Positions 25,403 through 34,163 of a DNA stretch of 64,000 nucleotides are shown one piece after another. The notes under the pieces are model-generated. The model saw only the letters and a list, made by a program, of their open reading frames with translations. It was not told where the DNA came from and did no database searches. Each line of letters starts with the position of its first letter. Position 1 is the stretch's first letter. A program made the translations under genes and the position numbers. This DNA is from Acidimicrobiia bacterium (lineage in GTDB: Bacteria; Actinomycetota; Acidimicrobiia; Spongiisociales; Spongiisociaceae): positions 1 to 64,000 of the forward strand of contig WTGI01000059.1 in NCBI GenBank assembly GCA_011523635.1. The letters run 5' to 3'.

Positions 25403-27135
25403 CCAGCCGGACGCGTCTGGATCCGGTCCTCATCGAGGTGCTCTGGAGCCGGGTCCTGTCGGTCGTCAACGAGCAGCAGGTGGCCCTGCAGCGGACGGCC
25501 TTCAGCACCATCGTGCGTGAGACCCAGGACCTGGCCTGTGGGGTCTTCGACACCAACGGCTGGATGATGGCCCAGTCGGTCACCGGGACCCCCGGGCACA
25601 TCAACGCCATGGCCACCGGGGTACGCCATTTCCTGAAGGAGTACCCGCCGGGCACGCTTAGCCCCGGAGACGTGCTGCTCACCAACGACCCCTGGATGAC
25701 CGCCGGCCAGATCAACGACATAACGGTGTTGACGCCGGTCTTTAGGAACGGCATCGAGGTTGCCTACTTCGCCAACACCTGCCACGCGGCCGACATCGGC
25801 GGGCGCATTCTCTCCGCCGAGGCCCGAGAGGTGTACGAGGAGGGCCTGCGTATCCCCATCATGAAGCTGTACGACCGGGGCGCCATCAACCAGGACCTGA
25901 TCTCCATCGTCCGGGCCAACGTCCGCACCCCTGATGAGACGGTGGGCGATCTGTATGCCCAGACCTCTTGCAACGACGTCGGCGCCAGGGCGCTGCTCAG
26001 CTTCATGGACGAGTTCGAACTCGACTCCATCGATCCTCTTTCCCACGAGATCATCAGCCGCTCGGAGGAGGCGATGCGCGGCGCCATCCGGGAGATTCCC
26101 AACGGCGTGCACGAGCACGAGACCTGGAGCGACGGCTTCGAGGAGCCGATCCTCATCAAGGCGAAGGTGACCATCGAGGACGAGGACATCCTCATCGACT
26201 TCGCCGGTTCGTCGCCGGAGAGCGTCCGGGGAATCAACGTGGTCTTCAACTACACCCACGCCTATGCCTCCTTCGCGATGAAGGCGGCCATCAGCCCCGA
26301 TGTTCCCCACAACGACGGGGCCTTCCGTCCGGTGCACGTGTCGGCCCCTCCCGGGTCGATCCTCAACTGCCTGGAGCCTGCCGCAGTGGCCTCCCGGCAC
26401 ATCATCGGCCACTTCCTGCCCGGGGTCGTGTTCGGTGCGCTGGCGGAGGCCTTGCCCGACCAGCTTATGGCGCCCGGTTCCGACCCGATCTGGATCTCGA
26501 TCTGGCGGGGGAGGCCCCGGCGGTCGGACGACCGGTTTACCTTCAGCCTGTTCCAGTGCGGCGGGGCGGGGGCTCGGGCGGCCAAGGACGGCCTCAACAC
26601 GACCGGCTTCCCCAGCGGGGTGGCGGGGGTGCCGGCCGAGTCCGTGGAGACCCTCACATCCATGGTCCAGCATCGGCGGGAACTACGCACCGACTCCGGC
26701 GGAGCGGGCAGGTTCCGAGGCGGGCTGGGGCAGTGGACCGAGATGAGCTGTCGCACCGACGAGCCTTGGACGGTCTCGGGCATGGTCGATCGCATCTCCT
26801 ACCCGCCCGAGGGGCTGCTGGGAGGAGGGTACGGAGCGGCCGGCGAGTTCCGGATCGACGGCGCCAAGGAGGCTCAACCGAAACGCCTGCTGGTACTCGA
26901 CCCCGCCAGCCGGGTGCAGCTCAACCTGCCGGGCGGCGGCGGCTACGGAGATCCGTTCACCCGGGACCCCGGGGCGGTCCTGTGGGACGTTATCGAGGGC
27001 TATGTCTCCGTGGAGGGGGCGAGGCGTGACTACGGCGTGGTGGTCGAGTACCTCGGCGATGGCGACCAACTGGTACGTCTACCCGCCGACTACCGCCTCG
27101 ACCTGGAAGCCACAGAGTTGCTGCGTACGTCCTGA
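25399..27135 (+). CDS. Hydantoinase/oxoprolinase subunit B (HyuB-like)
   Basis: 578 residues. Seen: 'DPVLIEVLWSRVLSVVNEQQVALQRTAFSTIVRE', 'DLACGVFDTNGWMMAQS', 'GHINAMATGVRHFL', 'SPGDVLLTNDPWMTAGQINDI', and a C-terminal glycine-rich 'LNLPGGGGYGDPFTRDP', all standard for HyuB. It forms the hydrolase complex with HyuA; the 4-base ATGA overlap implies coupled translation. Cytoplasmic. Confidence 0.92.
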   Translation: MTSRTRLDPVLIEVLWSRVLSVVNEQQVALQRTAFSTIVRETQDLACGVFDTNGWMMAQSVTGTPGHINAMATGVRHFLKEYPPGTLSPGDVLLTNDPWMTAGQINDITVLTPVFRNGIEVAYFANTCHAADIGGRILSAEAREVYEEGLRIPIMKLYDRGAINQDLISIVRANVRTPDETVGDLYAQTSCNDVGARALLSFMDEFELDSIDPLSHEIISRSEEAMRGAIREIPNGVHEHETWSDGFEEPILIKAKVTIEDEDILIDFAGSSPESVRGINVVFNYTHAYASFAMKAAISPDVPHNDGAFRPVHVSAPPGSILNCLEPAAVASRHIIGHFLPGVVFGALAEALPDQLMAPGSDPIWISIWRGRPRRSDDRFTFSLFQCGGAGARAAKDGLNTTGFPSGVAGVPAESVETLTSMVQHRRELRTDSGGAGRFRGGLGQWTEMSCRTDEPWTVSGMVDRISYPPEGLLGGGYGAAGEFRIDGAKEAQPKRLLVLDPASRVQLNLPGGGGYGDPFTRDPGAVLWDVIEGYVSVEGARRDYGVVVEYLGDGDQLVRLPADYRLDLEATELLRTS

Positions 27136-27162
27136 CGCGCCCGGTAGGCGTGCAGAGACCCG

Positions 27163-27471
27163 TCAGCAGTCTGACAAGGCTTCGAGCGCGGAGCAGATCT
27201 CGTGTCGGCGATGCCAGATGGAGCCGAGCCTTGACGTCAGGAAAGATTTGGGGACCGGCTGGAGGTTGTCGAAAGAAGCCACGCTGGTCTCGGGAAGCCC
27301 GTCCTCTCTCCCGAGCAGAACCTCGGTGGGGATCCCCCTGATCGTGCGGGTCACCGGCGCTACGAGGATCCTGTTTAGCACGGGAACTGCCTCGCTGCGG
27401 GTGACCACGAGCACCGGCCGGCGTTGACCCTCTGACTCCGCCCACCAGATGTCTCCCTGCACGGGAGTCAC
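27163..27471 (-). CDS. mazF: MazF/PemK-type endoribonuclease toxin
   Basis: 102 residues: 'VQGDIWWAESEGQRRPVLVVTR' is the MazF N-terminal beta-barrel with the catalytic Arg-Pro, then 'VLNRILVAPVTRTIRGIPTEVLL' and 'SVASFDNLQPVPKSFL'. The track start (27516) lies inside the antitoxin; GTG 27471 overlaps the antitoxin stop as GTGA and has GAGGAA upstream, so it is preferred. MazF toxins cut mRNA at short sequence motifs. Confidence 0.88.
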   Translation of the reverse strand: MTPVQGDIWWAESEGQRRPVLVVTRSEAVPVLNRILVAPVTRTIRGIPTEVLLGREDGLPETSVASFDNLQPVPKSFLTSRLGSIWHRRHEICSALEALSDC

Positions 27472-27716
27472 CAAGGTTCCTCGGCGATCATGGATCTGGC
27501 CATATCTTCGCTCCATCCCGCCTCATCCTCGGCCTGAGGTCGGCGGCGGTAGCCGTCGACGATCGACGCAGCCACCGAGCGCCGGCGCTCGGTGTCGACC
27601 ACCGCTCGCAGGCCTCTACGTACCGCGTCGGATCTCGACTTCACAGCTCCGTTTTCTACGAGCTGGTCCACTTGGCGAACCAACTCATCGTCTACCCGCG
27701 TTACCAGTTGTGTCAT
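27468..27716 (-). CDS. mazE: Ribbon-helix-helix antitoxin (MazE-like)
   Basis: 82 residues from ATG 27716: 'TQLVTRVDDELVRQVDQLVENGAVKSRSDAVRRGLRAVV' is a ribbon-helix-helix DNA-binding domain; the rest ('WSEDMARSMIAEEPW') is the toxin-binding tail. The track start adds 16 residues that include the promoter region. A -10 hexamer ends 6 bases before ATG 27716, so the mRNA is likely leaderless. Coupled to mazF by GTGA. Confidence 0.85.
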   Translation of the reverse strand: MTQLVTRVDDELVRQVDQLVENGAVKSRSDAVRRGLRAVVDTERRRSVAASIVDGYRRRPQAEDEAGWSEDMARSMIAEEPW

Positions 27717-27722
27717 GCGAAA

Positions 27723-27754
27723 AGCATAGCATTCCGTACTACGACTACGGAATG
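27723..27754 (-). promoter_or_regulatory. mazEF promoter -10 and 25 bp operator
   Basis: CATTCCGTA / TACGGAATG is a perfect 9 bp inverted repeat with a 7 bp spacer (27730-27754), just upstream of the -10 element TATGCT (27728-27723) on the minus strand. The predicted start is the A of ATG 27716. The operator covers the -35 and spacer, as expected for repression by the RHH antitoxin. Confidence 0.65.
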
Positions 27755-27770
27755 TGAACCGCACCAGCGG

Positions 27771-29048
27771 CTAGGGTGGGCGCACCTCGCCGGTTCCGGG
27801 AAGTCCGAGTCCCATCCAGGGACGGCGCAACTGCTGAGGCCGCATCACGTCCCACTTCTTCATCTCGGACACATGCCTTCGTGTCATCGGTTCCGCGTGT
27901 CCGAGAACTCTCTTGCGGATCATCGACCTCCAAGCCTTGTCACAGAGGCGGAACGTGCCTGGATGGATCCTCATGGGCCAGTCCAGTTCGATCGACGGAA
28001 GGCCCCCGAGTCTCGATGTCATGAAGTGTGGCAGGGTACTCACGCGATCACGGGCGAAGGAGAAGACGTAGCCTTGGTACAGGGGTTCGCGCTCCAGGAA
28101 CTCATGTACGTCCTTGCGGTCGTACGGTCTCCAGTCAGCATGGTGTCCGTCATCGACCACCGTACGGATCACATCCCTGCGCATGCACTTGGTGCACCGC
28201 TGACAAGCGCTGCCATCGCGCTCCGTGCAATAGACCACTCTTCCCGACCGGATGAGGTCGAGTGATAGTGCCATTGTGAGGTACTCGCTCGCGCCGCATA
28301 CGGGTGAGAAGAGGGGTATCCCGATGTCGTCGAATGCCGACTGCCAGAAGTTCCCGGTTGGTCCGTGCCACTTTCTGGCCTTGAAGCGGTTGTAGTAGCG
28401 GGTCCCCTTGTGAAGGAGGGTGCCCCCGAGGTTCGACCCCATGAGGATGATCCCGAACCGGTAGTCCGTTGCCAACAGTAAGGAGGTGGCAAACGCGCAG
28501 GTCCACCCGTGCCACCCGCCCGGATCCGAGACGTACCGTTGGTTCGTAGTCACTACCCGGCCCCGGTCCGGACCGAGGTCTCGAACGAGGTCATGGGCAT
28601 CCGAAGGAACGACTTGGCCATTCCTTGTGTGAGCTTCGTGCACGACGAAGGCTTCGGGGAACATCTTGTGGACGGCGCTGGAGTCTATGCCGCCTCCAAA
28701 CGAGAGAGCCATTCTCGAAGCCTCATACTTTCGAATTCCACGATCGACGTTGTCGAACCGGAACTGACGCTTGAACGAGTTTCTTCTGAACGCCTTCTCG
28801 AGCCTGGGTGACACCGGGCTGGGGAAGACCACTCGTCGCCCTATGAACGGATAGAAGATTGTCAAGCAGAGAAGACCCAACAGGTCCGGATGAATGGACC
28901 GCACGCCGTAGTCGAAGGTTATCTCTTGCCCTGAGTAGGTGATCGGCTGGCCCGATCCTTCTTGGCGCTCGCCGGCTGGTTTCTCGTCGGGCTCGAATAT
29001 GGCGCGTAACGTAGAAGAGTCCTTGCCGGACTCGAACTCGAACCTCAT
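27771..29048 (-). CDS. QueC-like PP-loop ATP pyrophosphatase-fold protein
   Basis: 425 residues from ATG 29048 (the track's TTG start at 29078 is less likely). Residues about 115-130 read 'ASRMALSFGGGIDSSAV', a PP-loop (SxGGxDSS) as in QueC, GuaA and tRNA-thiolation enzymes. Further on 'CTERDGSACQRCTKCMRRD' has the C-x8-C-x2-C-x2-C spacing of the QueC zinc site. The N-terminal 100 residues and the C-terminal part are not recognised. QueC makes 7-cyano-7-deazaguanine with ATP; QueC-like proteins also occur in defence systems (QatC, type IV CBASS). No queuosine genes or known Qat/CBASS partners are nearby. It lies 54 bases upstream of mazE, on the same strand, between metabolic operons; the role is unknown. 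Confidence 0.65.
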   Translation of the reverse strand: MRFEFESGKDSSTLRAIFEPDEKPAGERQEGSGQPITYSGQEITFDYGVRSIHPDLLGLLCLTIFYPFIGRRVVFPSPVSPRLEKAFRRNSFKRQFRFDNVDRGIRKYEASRMALSFGGGIDSSAVHKMFPEAFVVHEAHTRNGQVVPSDAHDLVRDLGPDRGRVVTTNQRYVSDPGGWHGWTCAFATSLLLATDYRFGIILMGSNLGGTLLHKGTRYYNRFKARKWHGPTGNFWQSAFDDIGIPLFSPVCGASEYLTMALSLDLIRSGRVVYCTERDGSACQRCTKCMRRDVIRTVVDDGHHADWRPYDRKDVHEFLEREPLYQGYVFSFARDRVSTLPHFMTSRLGGLPSIELDWPMRIHPGTFRLCDKAWRSMIRKRVLGHAEPMTRRHVSEMKKWDVMRPQQLRRPWMGLGLPGTGEVRPP

Positions 29049-29124
29049 GTCGCCGACAGCGTAGTGACAGGGCGGCAAGTCCTAGGGAGGCCGCTCCGCC
29101 GCCCCGGCCGAGGTTCGCCGGGTC

Positions 29125-30498
29125 TCAGCCGGTGGCTATGTAGACGTTCTTGAGTTCGGTGTAGTAGTCGAGGGCGTCGGGGCCGAGCGCCCGGCCGATG
29201 CCCGACTGCTTGAAGCCGCCGTAGGGTGTGGCGACCCGGACTGACCAGTTGGAGTTGACCGAGAGCGTGCCGGCCTCCAGCGCCCGGGCGACCCGGAGCG
29301 CCCTGGCCCCGTTCTCCGTCCAGATCGATCCGGACAGGCCGTAGATGGTGCCGTTGGCGATGGAAATGGCCTCGTCCTCACCATCGAACGGCAGGACGCA
29401 GGCGATGGGGCCGAAGATCTCCTCGGTGACCGCCCGAGCGCCGGGCGAGTTGGGAGTCACCACCGTCGGCGCGAACCAGAATCCGGGACTGTCGGGGGCG
29501 GCACCGCGGGCCACGACGGTGGTGTCATCGTCAAGGAACGAAGCCACCTTGGATCGGTGTTCCGCCGTGATCAGGGGTCCCATCTGGGTGGCCTCGTCCA
29601 TTGGATCGCCGACCCTCATGGCGGCAACGTTGGCGGAGAGCAGGCCGAGGAAATCGTCCATGGCGCTGCGTTCCACCAGGATCCGGGAGCGGGCGCAGCA
29701 ATCCTGGCCGGCGTTGCCGAAGACCGCGCCCGGTGCGGCGGCGGCCGCCTGCTCGAGATCGGCGTCCGCAAACACGATGTTGGCCGATTTCCCACCGAGT
29801 TCGAGAGTCACCCGCTTGATGGTCTCCGAGGCGCGGGCGCTGATCCGTTTACCGACTTCGGTCGAGCCCGTAAAGCCGATCTTGGCCACGTCCGGGTGCT
29901 CCACGAGACGCTCGCCCACCACGCTGCCCGGCCCGGCCAGCACCTGGAACACGCCTTCGGGCAGGCCCGCCTCCAGCGCGATGCGTTCGAGTTCGATGGC
30001 CGTCAGCGGTGTGAGCTGCGCCGGCTTGAGGACCACCGTGTTGCCGGCTGCCAGGGCGGGCGCCACCCCCCAGGAGGCGATGGCGAGGGGGAAGTTCCAT
30101 GGTGTGATCAGACCGACCACGCCCATCGGTTCTTTGAAGGTCATGTTCACGCCGCCGGGCACGGGGATCGTCTTTCCGGTGAGACGCTCGGGCGATCCGG
30201 CGTAGTAGGCGAAGGTGGCCGCCACCATTCCCACCTCTCCCAGGGCATCGCTGATCGGCTTGCCCACGTTGCGCGACTCCAGTTGAGCCAACGACACCGC
30301 CTGCTCCTCTACGGCTGCACCGATGCGTCTCAAGATGGTGGCCCGGTCGCCGGCCGTGACATTTCGCCACGTCGCGAAGGCTTCCCTAGCCGTGGCGACG
30401 GCCCGGTCGGCCTGCTCCACGCCGGCGGCGGGTAGCCGGGTGATGACCTGCTCGGTTGCCGGGTCGATGACCTCGATGGATTCTCTGATCGGATCCAC
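29125..30498 (-). CDS. NAD(P)-dependent aldehyde dehydrogenase (PuuC-like)
   Basis: 457 residues. Seen: 'ITPWNFPLAIASWGVAPALAAGNTVVLKPA', 'GFTGSTEVGKRI', catalytic Glu in 'VTLELGGKSAN' (E233), catalytic Cys in 'GNAGQDCCARS' (C267, the usual 34-residue spacing), and 'VTEEIFGPIACVLPF'. Divergently transcribed from the aminotransferase-amidotransferase / ligase operon; in that context it probably oxidises an amino-aldehyde or gamma-glutamyl-amino-aldehyde, as PuuC does. Betaine-aldehyde or succinate-semialdehyde dehydrogenase activity are the alternatives. The 198-base divergent gap has a 6 bp inverted repeat CCTGCC/GGCAGG (30592-30605). Confidence 0.88.
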   Translation of the reverse strand: MDPIRESIEVIDPATEQVITRLPAAGVEQADRAVATAREAFATWRNVTAGDRATILRRIGAAVEEQAVSLAQLESRNVGKPISDALGEVGMVAATFAYYAGSPERLTGKTIPVPGGVNMTFKEPMGVVGLITPWNFPLAIASWGVAPALAAGNTVVLKPAQLTPLTAIELERIALEAGLPEGVFQVLAGPGSVVGERLVEHPDVAKIGFTGSTEVGKRISARASETIKRVTLELGGKSANIVFADADLEQAAAAAPGAVFGNAGQDCCARSRILVERSAMDDFLGLLSANVAAMRVGDPMDEATQMGPLITAEHRSKVASFLDDDTTVVARGAAPDSPGFWFAPTVVTPNSPGARAVTEEIFGPIACVLPFDGEDEAISIANGTIYGLSGSIWTENGARALRVARALEAGTLSVNSNWSVRVATPYGGFKQSGIGRALGPDALDYYTELKNVYIATG

Positions 30499-30696
30499 TT
30501 CCTGTTCCCAATCTCGCGCGTTCGCTGCTGCAGGTACCTCGCTACCCGTACCGCGACGACACCACCGGTGCCAGCCGCCGCTGGTTGGTATCCTGCCCCG
30601 GCAGGCGGCCTACCGCGTTGCCGGCGGATGCCCACCCTCCAAGGTCTAGGGTACAGCAGGGCGCCCGCACGCCCGTGAGGACCGATTGGAGACCGA

Positions 30697-32784
30697 TTGC
30701 AGTCGAGAGCACCGTTCGTAGCGCCGGGCGCCGGGGCCGTGTTCCAACTCGAGTTGGCGAGGCCGTACCGCATCATCGTGGCCGGGGACGGCGCCCGGGT
30801 GGAGGACTCCACCGGCAAGCGGTACCTGGACGCCATGAGCGGCGGTTCCATGGCGGCCACTCTGGGCCACGGCCGCCGCGACCTCATCGATCTGGTCTGG
30901 GAGCAATCCCGCCGGGTCGGATACCTGGACAACAACCACCTGACCAATCCATGGCAGGAGTCCCTGGCGGCGAAGCTGGTGGATGTGGCCCCGCCGGGGT
31001 TCACGAGGGCGCGGTTCGTAACGGGAGGCTCCGAGGCCAACGAGGCCGCCATTCGGGCCGCCCGCATGTACCACGTGGCCCGCGGTGAGCCGCAGCGCTG
31101 GCAGATCATCTCGCCCGCCCAGGCCTATCACGGCCCCACCATGCAGACCCTCGCCCTCACCGGTAGGCCCGGCTTGCAGGGGGCCTTCGGGCCCTACCTC
31201 ACCCGTCACCGGCACATACCACCCTCCACCGACCGCTTCGACGCGACCGGGCAGCAGGCGCTCGACGCGCTGGACGAGGCAATCGAGCAGGTCGGTCCGG
31301 AGAACGTATCCGCCTTCTTCTGCGAGCCCGTGAGCGCCGCCTCGCTGCCCGCCTACTCGCCCCCGGCCCGGTTCTGGGAGGGGCTGGCGGAGCGCAGGGA
31401 GCGCCACGGTTTCCTGATCTGCTTCGACGAGGTGGTGACGGGGATCGGCCGGACCGGTAACTGGTTCGCGGCCAACGACCTCCCGATCGTTCCCGATGTG
31501 GTCGCCACGGCCAAGGGTTTGGGGGCCGGTTACACCGCCATCGGGGCCGTCCTCTACCGCAATTCTGTGTACGAGGCGATCGCCTCCGAGGTGCGCTCGT
31601 TCTCGCTGGGTCACACCTGGGACGGCTCGCCGCTGCCGTGCGCCGTGGGCCTGGCGGTGCTCGGAATCCTCGAGTCCGAAGGCTGGGTCGACCACGTGGC
31701 GGCACGGGGTCCGTCGCTCCGCCGGGAGCTGGAGGAGGCCCTCTCGGGCATCGATCTCTTGGGGGAGGTCCGGGGGCGGGGCTACCTGCTCGGGATCGAC
31801 TACGTGGATCCCCGGGATGGCCGGTCCTTCCTTCCTCCGGAGCTAGGCGTGGCGGGGCGGATCGAGCGGGCCGCGGCTCGTCACGGTCTACTGGTACTGG
31901 GCACGATGCCGACCCGGGATGGATTCGCAGGTGACCAGCATCTGTTCGCGCCGCCCTTCCCGACCCCGGACGGCGATCTCGAGGAGATGGTGGATCTGAT
32001 GGCTGCCGCCGTAGGGGAGGTCGCCGCCGAGGTGAGGGGCGAGCTCGGCTCGAATCTGTCCCCCGGAGGCGGTCCGTCCGCGGGGCTTCGTGTCCTGATC
32101 GTCCAGCACGAGGACCCGACACCGGCCGGGTTCGTCCACGAGTGGTTGGAGGACCAGGGCGCCGACGTGGAGATCTACCGCATCGACCTCGAGGACCGCT
32201 GCGTCGATCCCACCCGCTACGACCTGATCGTGTCGCTCGGCTCCGAGCTGGCGGCCTTCGACGACTCGATCCCCTGGATCGACCGGGAGAAGGACCTGCT
32301 GGTGGAGGCCTACGGCGCCGACGTTCCGATCCTCGGCCTATGTTTCGGCGGCCAGCTGCTGGCGAGGGTCCTCGGCGGTGATTCCTACCGTGGGGAGCTG
32401 TCCGAGGTCGGCTGGTTACCGGTACGTAGCACCAACGAGGACCTGGTGCCTGCCGGACCCTGGTTCCAATGGCACTTCGACACCTTCTCGGTTCCGCCCG
32501 GAGGCGAGCTCATCGCGGACAGCGAAGCCGGGCCGCAGGCGTTCGTGGTGGGACGCAGCCTCGGCGTGCAGTTCCATCCGGAGGTCACCGACGAGATCAT
32601 GGACGGCTGGGTCGACGTCTACCGCCACGAACTCGACGACGAGGGGGTCGATCCCGATGCCCTGCTGGAGGAAACCCGCCGGCTTGCCCCGAGAGCGAGA
32701 GCCGTCGCGGCACAGTTGCTCGAGCGCTACACAGAGGACATAGCCGGCCTGGCCCTGCCGGGACGTGGAGGTAACCGATCATGA
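30697..32784 (+). CDS. Class III aminotransferase fused to class I glutamine amidotransferase
   Basis: 695 residues, two enzymes in one chain. Residues 1-445: PLP class III aminotransferase, with 'VTGGSEANEAAIRAARMYH', 'FFCEPVSAASLPAYSP', 'CFDEVVTGIGRTG' and the PLP lysine K273 in 'ATAKGLGAGY'. Residues about 468-690: GATase1 domain with nucleophile C549 in 'ILGLCFGGQLLA' and the His/Glu pair in 'GVQFHPEV' (H627, E629). In known gamma-glutamylation pathways (Puu; aniline AtdA1/A2; isopropylamine Ipu) separate enzymes do these jobs: an aminotransferase, and an amidotransferase-type hydrolase that removes glutamate from a gamma-glutamyl amide. TTG 30697 is supported by GGAG five bases upstream. 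ATGA overlap with the next gene. Confidence 0.85.
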   Translation: MQSRAPFVAPGAGAVFQLELARPYRIIVAGDGARVEDSTGKRYLDAMSGGSMAATLGHGRRDLIDLVWEQSRRVGYLDNNHLTNPWQESLAAKLVDVAPPGFTRARFVTGGSEANEAAIRAARMYHVARGEPQRWQIISPAQAYHGPTMQTLALTGRPGLQGAFGPYLTRHRHIPPSTDRFDATGQQALDALDEAIEQVGPENVSAFFCEPVSAASLPAYSPPARFWEGLAERRERHGFLICFDEVVTGIGRTGNWFAANDLPIVPDVVATAKGLGAGYTAIGAVLYRNSVYEAIASEVRSFSLGHTWDGSPLPCAVGLAVLGILESEGWVDHVAARGPSLRRELEEALSGIDLLGEVRGRGYLLGIDYVDPRDGRSFLPPELGVAGRIERAAARHGLLVLGTMPTRDGFAGDQHLFAPPFPTPDGDLEEMVDLMAAAVGEVAAEVRGELGSNLSPGGGPSAGLRVLIVQHEDPTPAGFVHEWLEDQGADVEIYRIDLEDRCVDPTRYDLIVSLGSELAAFDDSIPWIDREKDLLVEAYGADVPILGLCFGGQLLARVLGGDSYRGELSEVGWLPVRSTNEDLVPAGPWFQWHFDTFSVPPGGELIADSEAGPQAFVVGRSLGVQFHPEVTDEIMDGWVDVYRHELDDEGVDPDALLEETRRLAPRARAVAAQLLERYTEDIAGLALPGRGGNRS

Positions 32785-34163
32785 CCGGATCGGCCGGGGC
32801 GAATGGCCAGGCAGTCATCGACACCGCCTCGACCAGCGTGTTCCACAAGTTCCTCGACCGGACCTATCCGAGTATCGATCGGGGCGAGGGCGTGTGGCTG
32901 TACACGACCGGAGGCGGGCGCATCCTCGACGCCTGCTCAGGCGGGGCGATGACGGCCGGTCTCGGTCACGGGGTGGTGGAGATCGCGGACGCGGCCGAGG
33001 CCGCCATGGGCGACATCGCCTACTACTACGCCCACCACTTCACCAACCTGCCCCAGGAACGGCTGGCGGCTCGTCTGGTGGACATCGCCCCGGAGATGGC
33101 CAAGGTCCGTTTCCTGAGCGGCGGTTCCGAGGCCAATGAGACCGCTCTCAGGCTGGCCCGCCAGTACCACGTGGATCGCGGGGAGGGCACGCGGTGGCGG
33201 GTCATCTCTCCGGCCCAGGCCTACCACGGCGGAACCATGGCCACGGTGTCGCTCACCGGCCGCCCCACCTTCCGGGCACCGTTCGGCCCCTACCTCTCCG
33301 AGCACCTGCACATCCCTCCGTCCACCCCGAGGTTCGATCCGACCGGCGCTGCCGCTCTGGACGCACTCGACGAGGCGATCGAGCAGGCGGGCCCCGAGAC
33401 CGTGGCCGCCTTCTTCTGCGAGCCGGTGAGCGGTGCCTCCCTACCCGGCTACTCACCACCGGATCGGTTCTGGGAGGGGCTGGCGGAGCGGCGCGACCGG
33501 TACGGCTTCCTGGTGTGCTTCGACGAGGTGGTCACCGGCATGGGGCGCACGGGAGGCTGGTTCGCGTACCAGGGCCTGCCGATCACCCCCGACATCGTGA
33601 CCATCGGCAAGATGCTCGGCGGGGGCTACATGCCGCTGGCCGCCACCATGTGCCGCCAACCCGTCTACGACGTGTTGGCGAGCGGTTCGAAGGAGTTCGA
33701 TCTGGGCCACACCTGGGACGGCGCGCCTCTGAGCTGCGCGGTCGGTCTGGCAGTGCTCGACTACCTGGAACGGCACGACCTGGCGGGTCTGGCTGCGGAG
33801 CGCGGGCCGGCGCTTCTCGACCGGCTTCGGGCGGCGCTCGAGGGCTATGCGATCGTGGGGGAGGTCCGGGGCCGCGGGTTCCTGCTGGGCGTGGAGTACG
33901 TGGATCCCCGGGATGGCGTCTCCATACCGCCGGACCGGCTGGAGATCGCCGAACGGATCGACGCCTGCGCCCTGGAGAACGACCTGCTCGTGATGTCCAC
34001 CCACCCGAACGCCGATGGCTTTGCCGGGGATCAGACGGTCTTCGCCCCGGCCCTCACGAGCACGGACGAGGAACTGGACGAGATGATCGAGCGGTTGGCC
34101 CGGGTGGTGGGGGAGGTTGACCGGACGGTGACGGACCGCTTGGCGAACGGAGGAACGACATGA
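32781..34163 (+). CDS. Class III PLP aminotransferase
   Basis: 460 residues, clearly a paralogue of the first half of the upstream fusion: 'LSGGSEANETALRLARQYHVDRG', 'FFCEPVSGASLPGYSPPDRFWEGLAERRDRYGF', 'CFDEVVTGMGRTGGWF', PLP lysine K277 in 'TIGKMLGGGYMP', and 'FDLGHTWDGAPLSCAVGLAVL'. It lacks the amidotransferase domain. Family members transaminate terminal amino groups of diamines, omega-amino acids or amino alcohols with pyruvate or 2-oxoglutarate. Overlaps both neighbours by ATGA, so all three genes are translated as a unit. The two paralogues may form a heteromer or act on successive amines. Confidence 0.88.
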   Translation: MTGSAGANGQAVIDTASTSVFHKFLDRTYPSIDRGEGVWLYTTGGGRILDACSGGAMTAGLGHGVVEIADAAEAAMGDIAYYYAHHFTNLPQERLAARLVDIAPEMAKVRFLSGGSEANETALRLARQYHVDRGEGTRWRVISPAQAYHGGTMATVSLTGRPTFRAPFGPYLSEHLHIPPSTPRFDPTGAAALDALDEAIEQAGPETVAAFFCEPVSGASLPGYSPPDRFWEGLAERRDRYGFLVCFDEVVTGMGRTGGWFAYQGLPITPDIVTIGKMLGGGYMPLAATMCRQPVYDVLASGSKEFDLGHTWDGAPLSCAVGLAVLDYLERHDLAGLAAERGPALLDRLRAALEGYAIVGEVRGRGFLLGVEYVDPRDGVSIPPDRLEIAERIDACALENDLLVMSTHPNADGFAGDQTVFAPALTSTDEELDEMIERLARVVGEVDRTVTDRLANGGTT

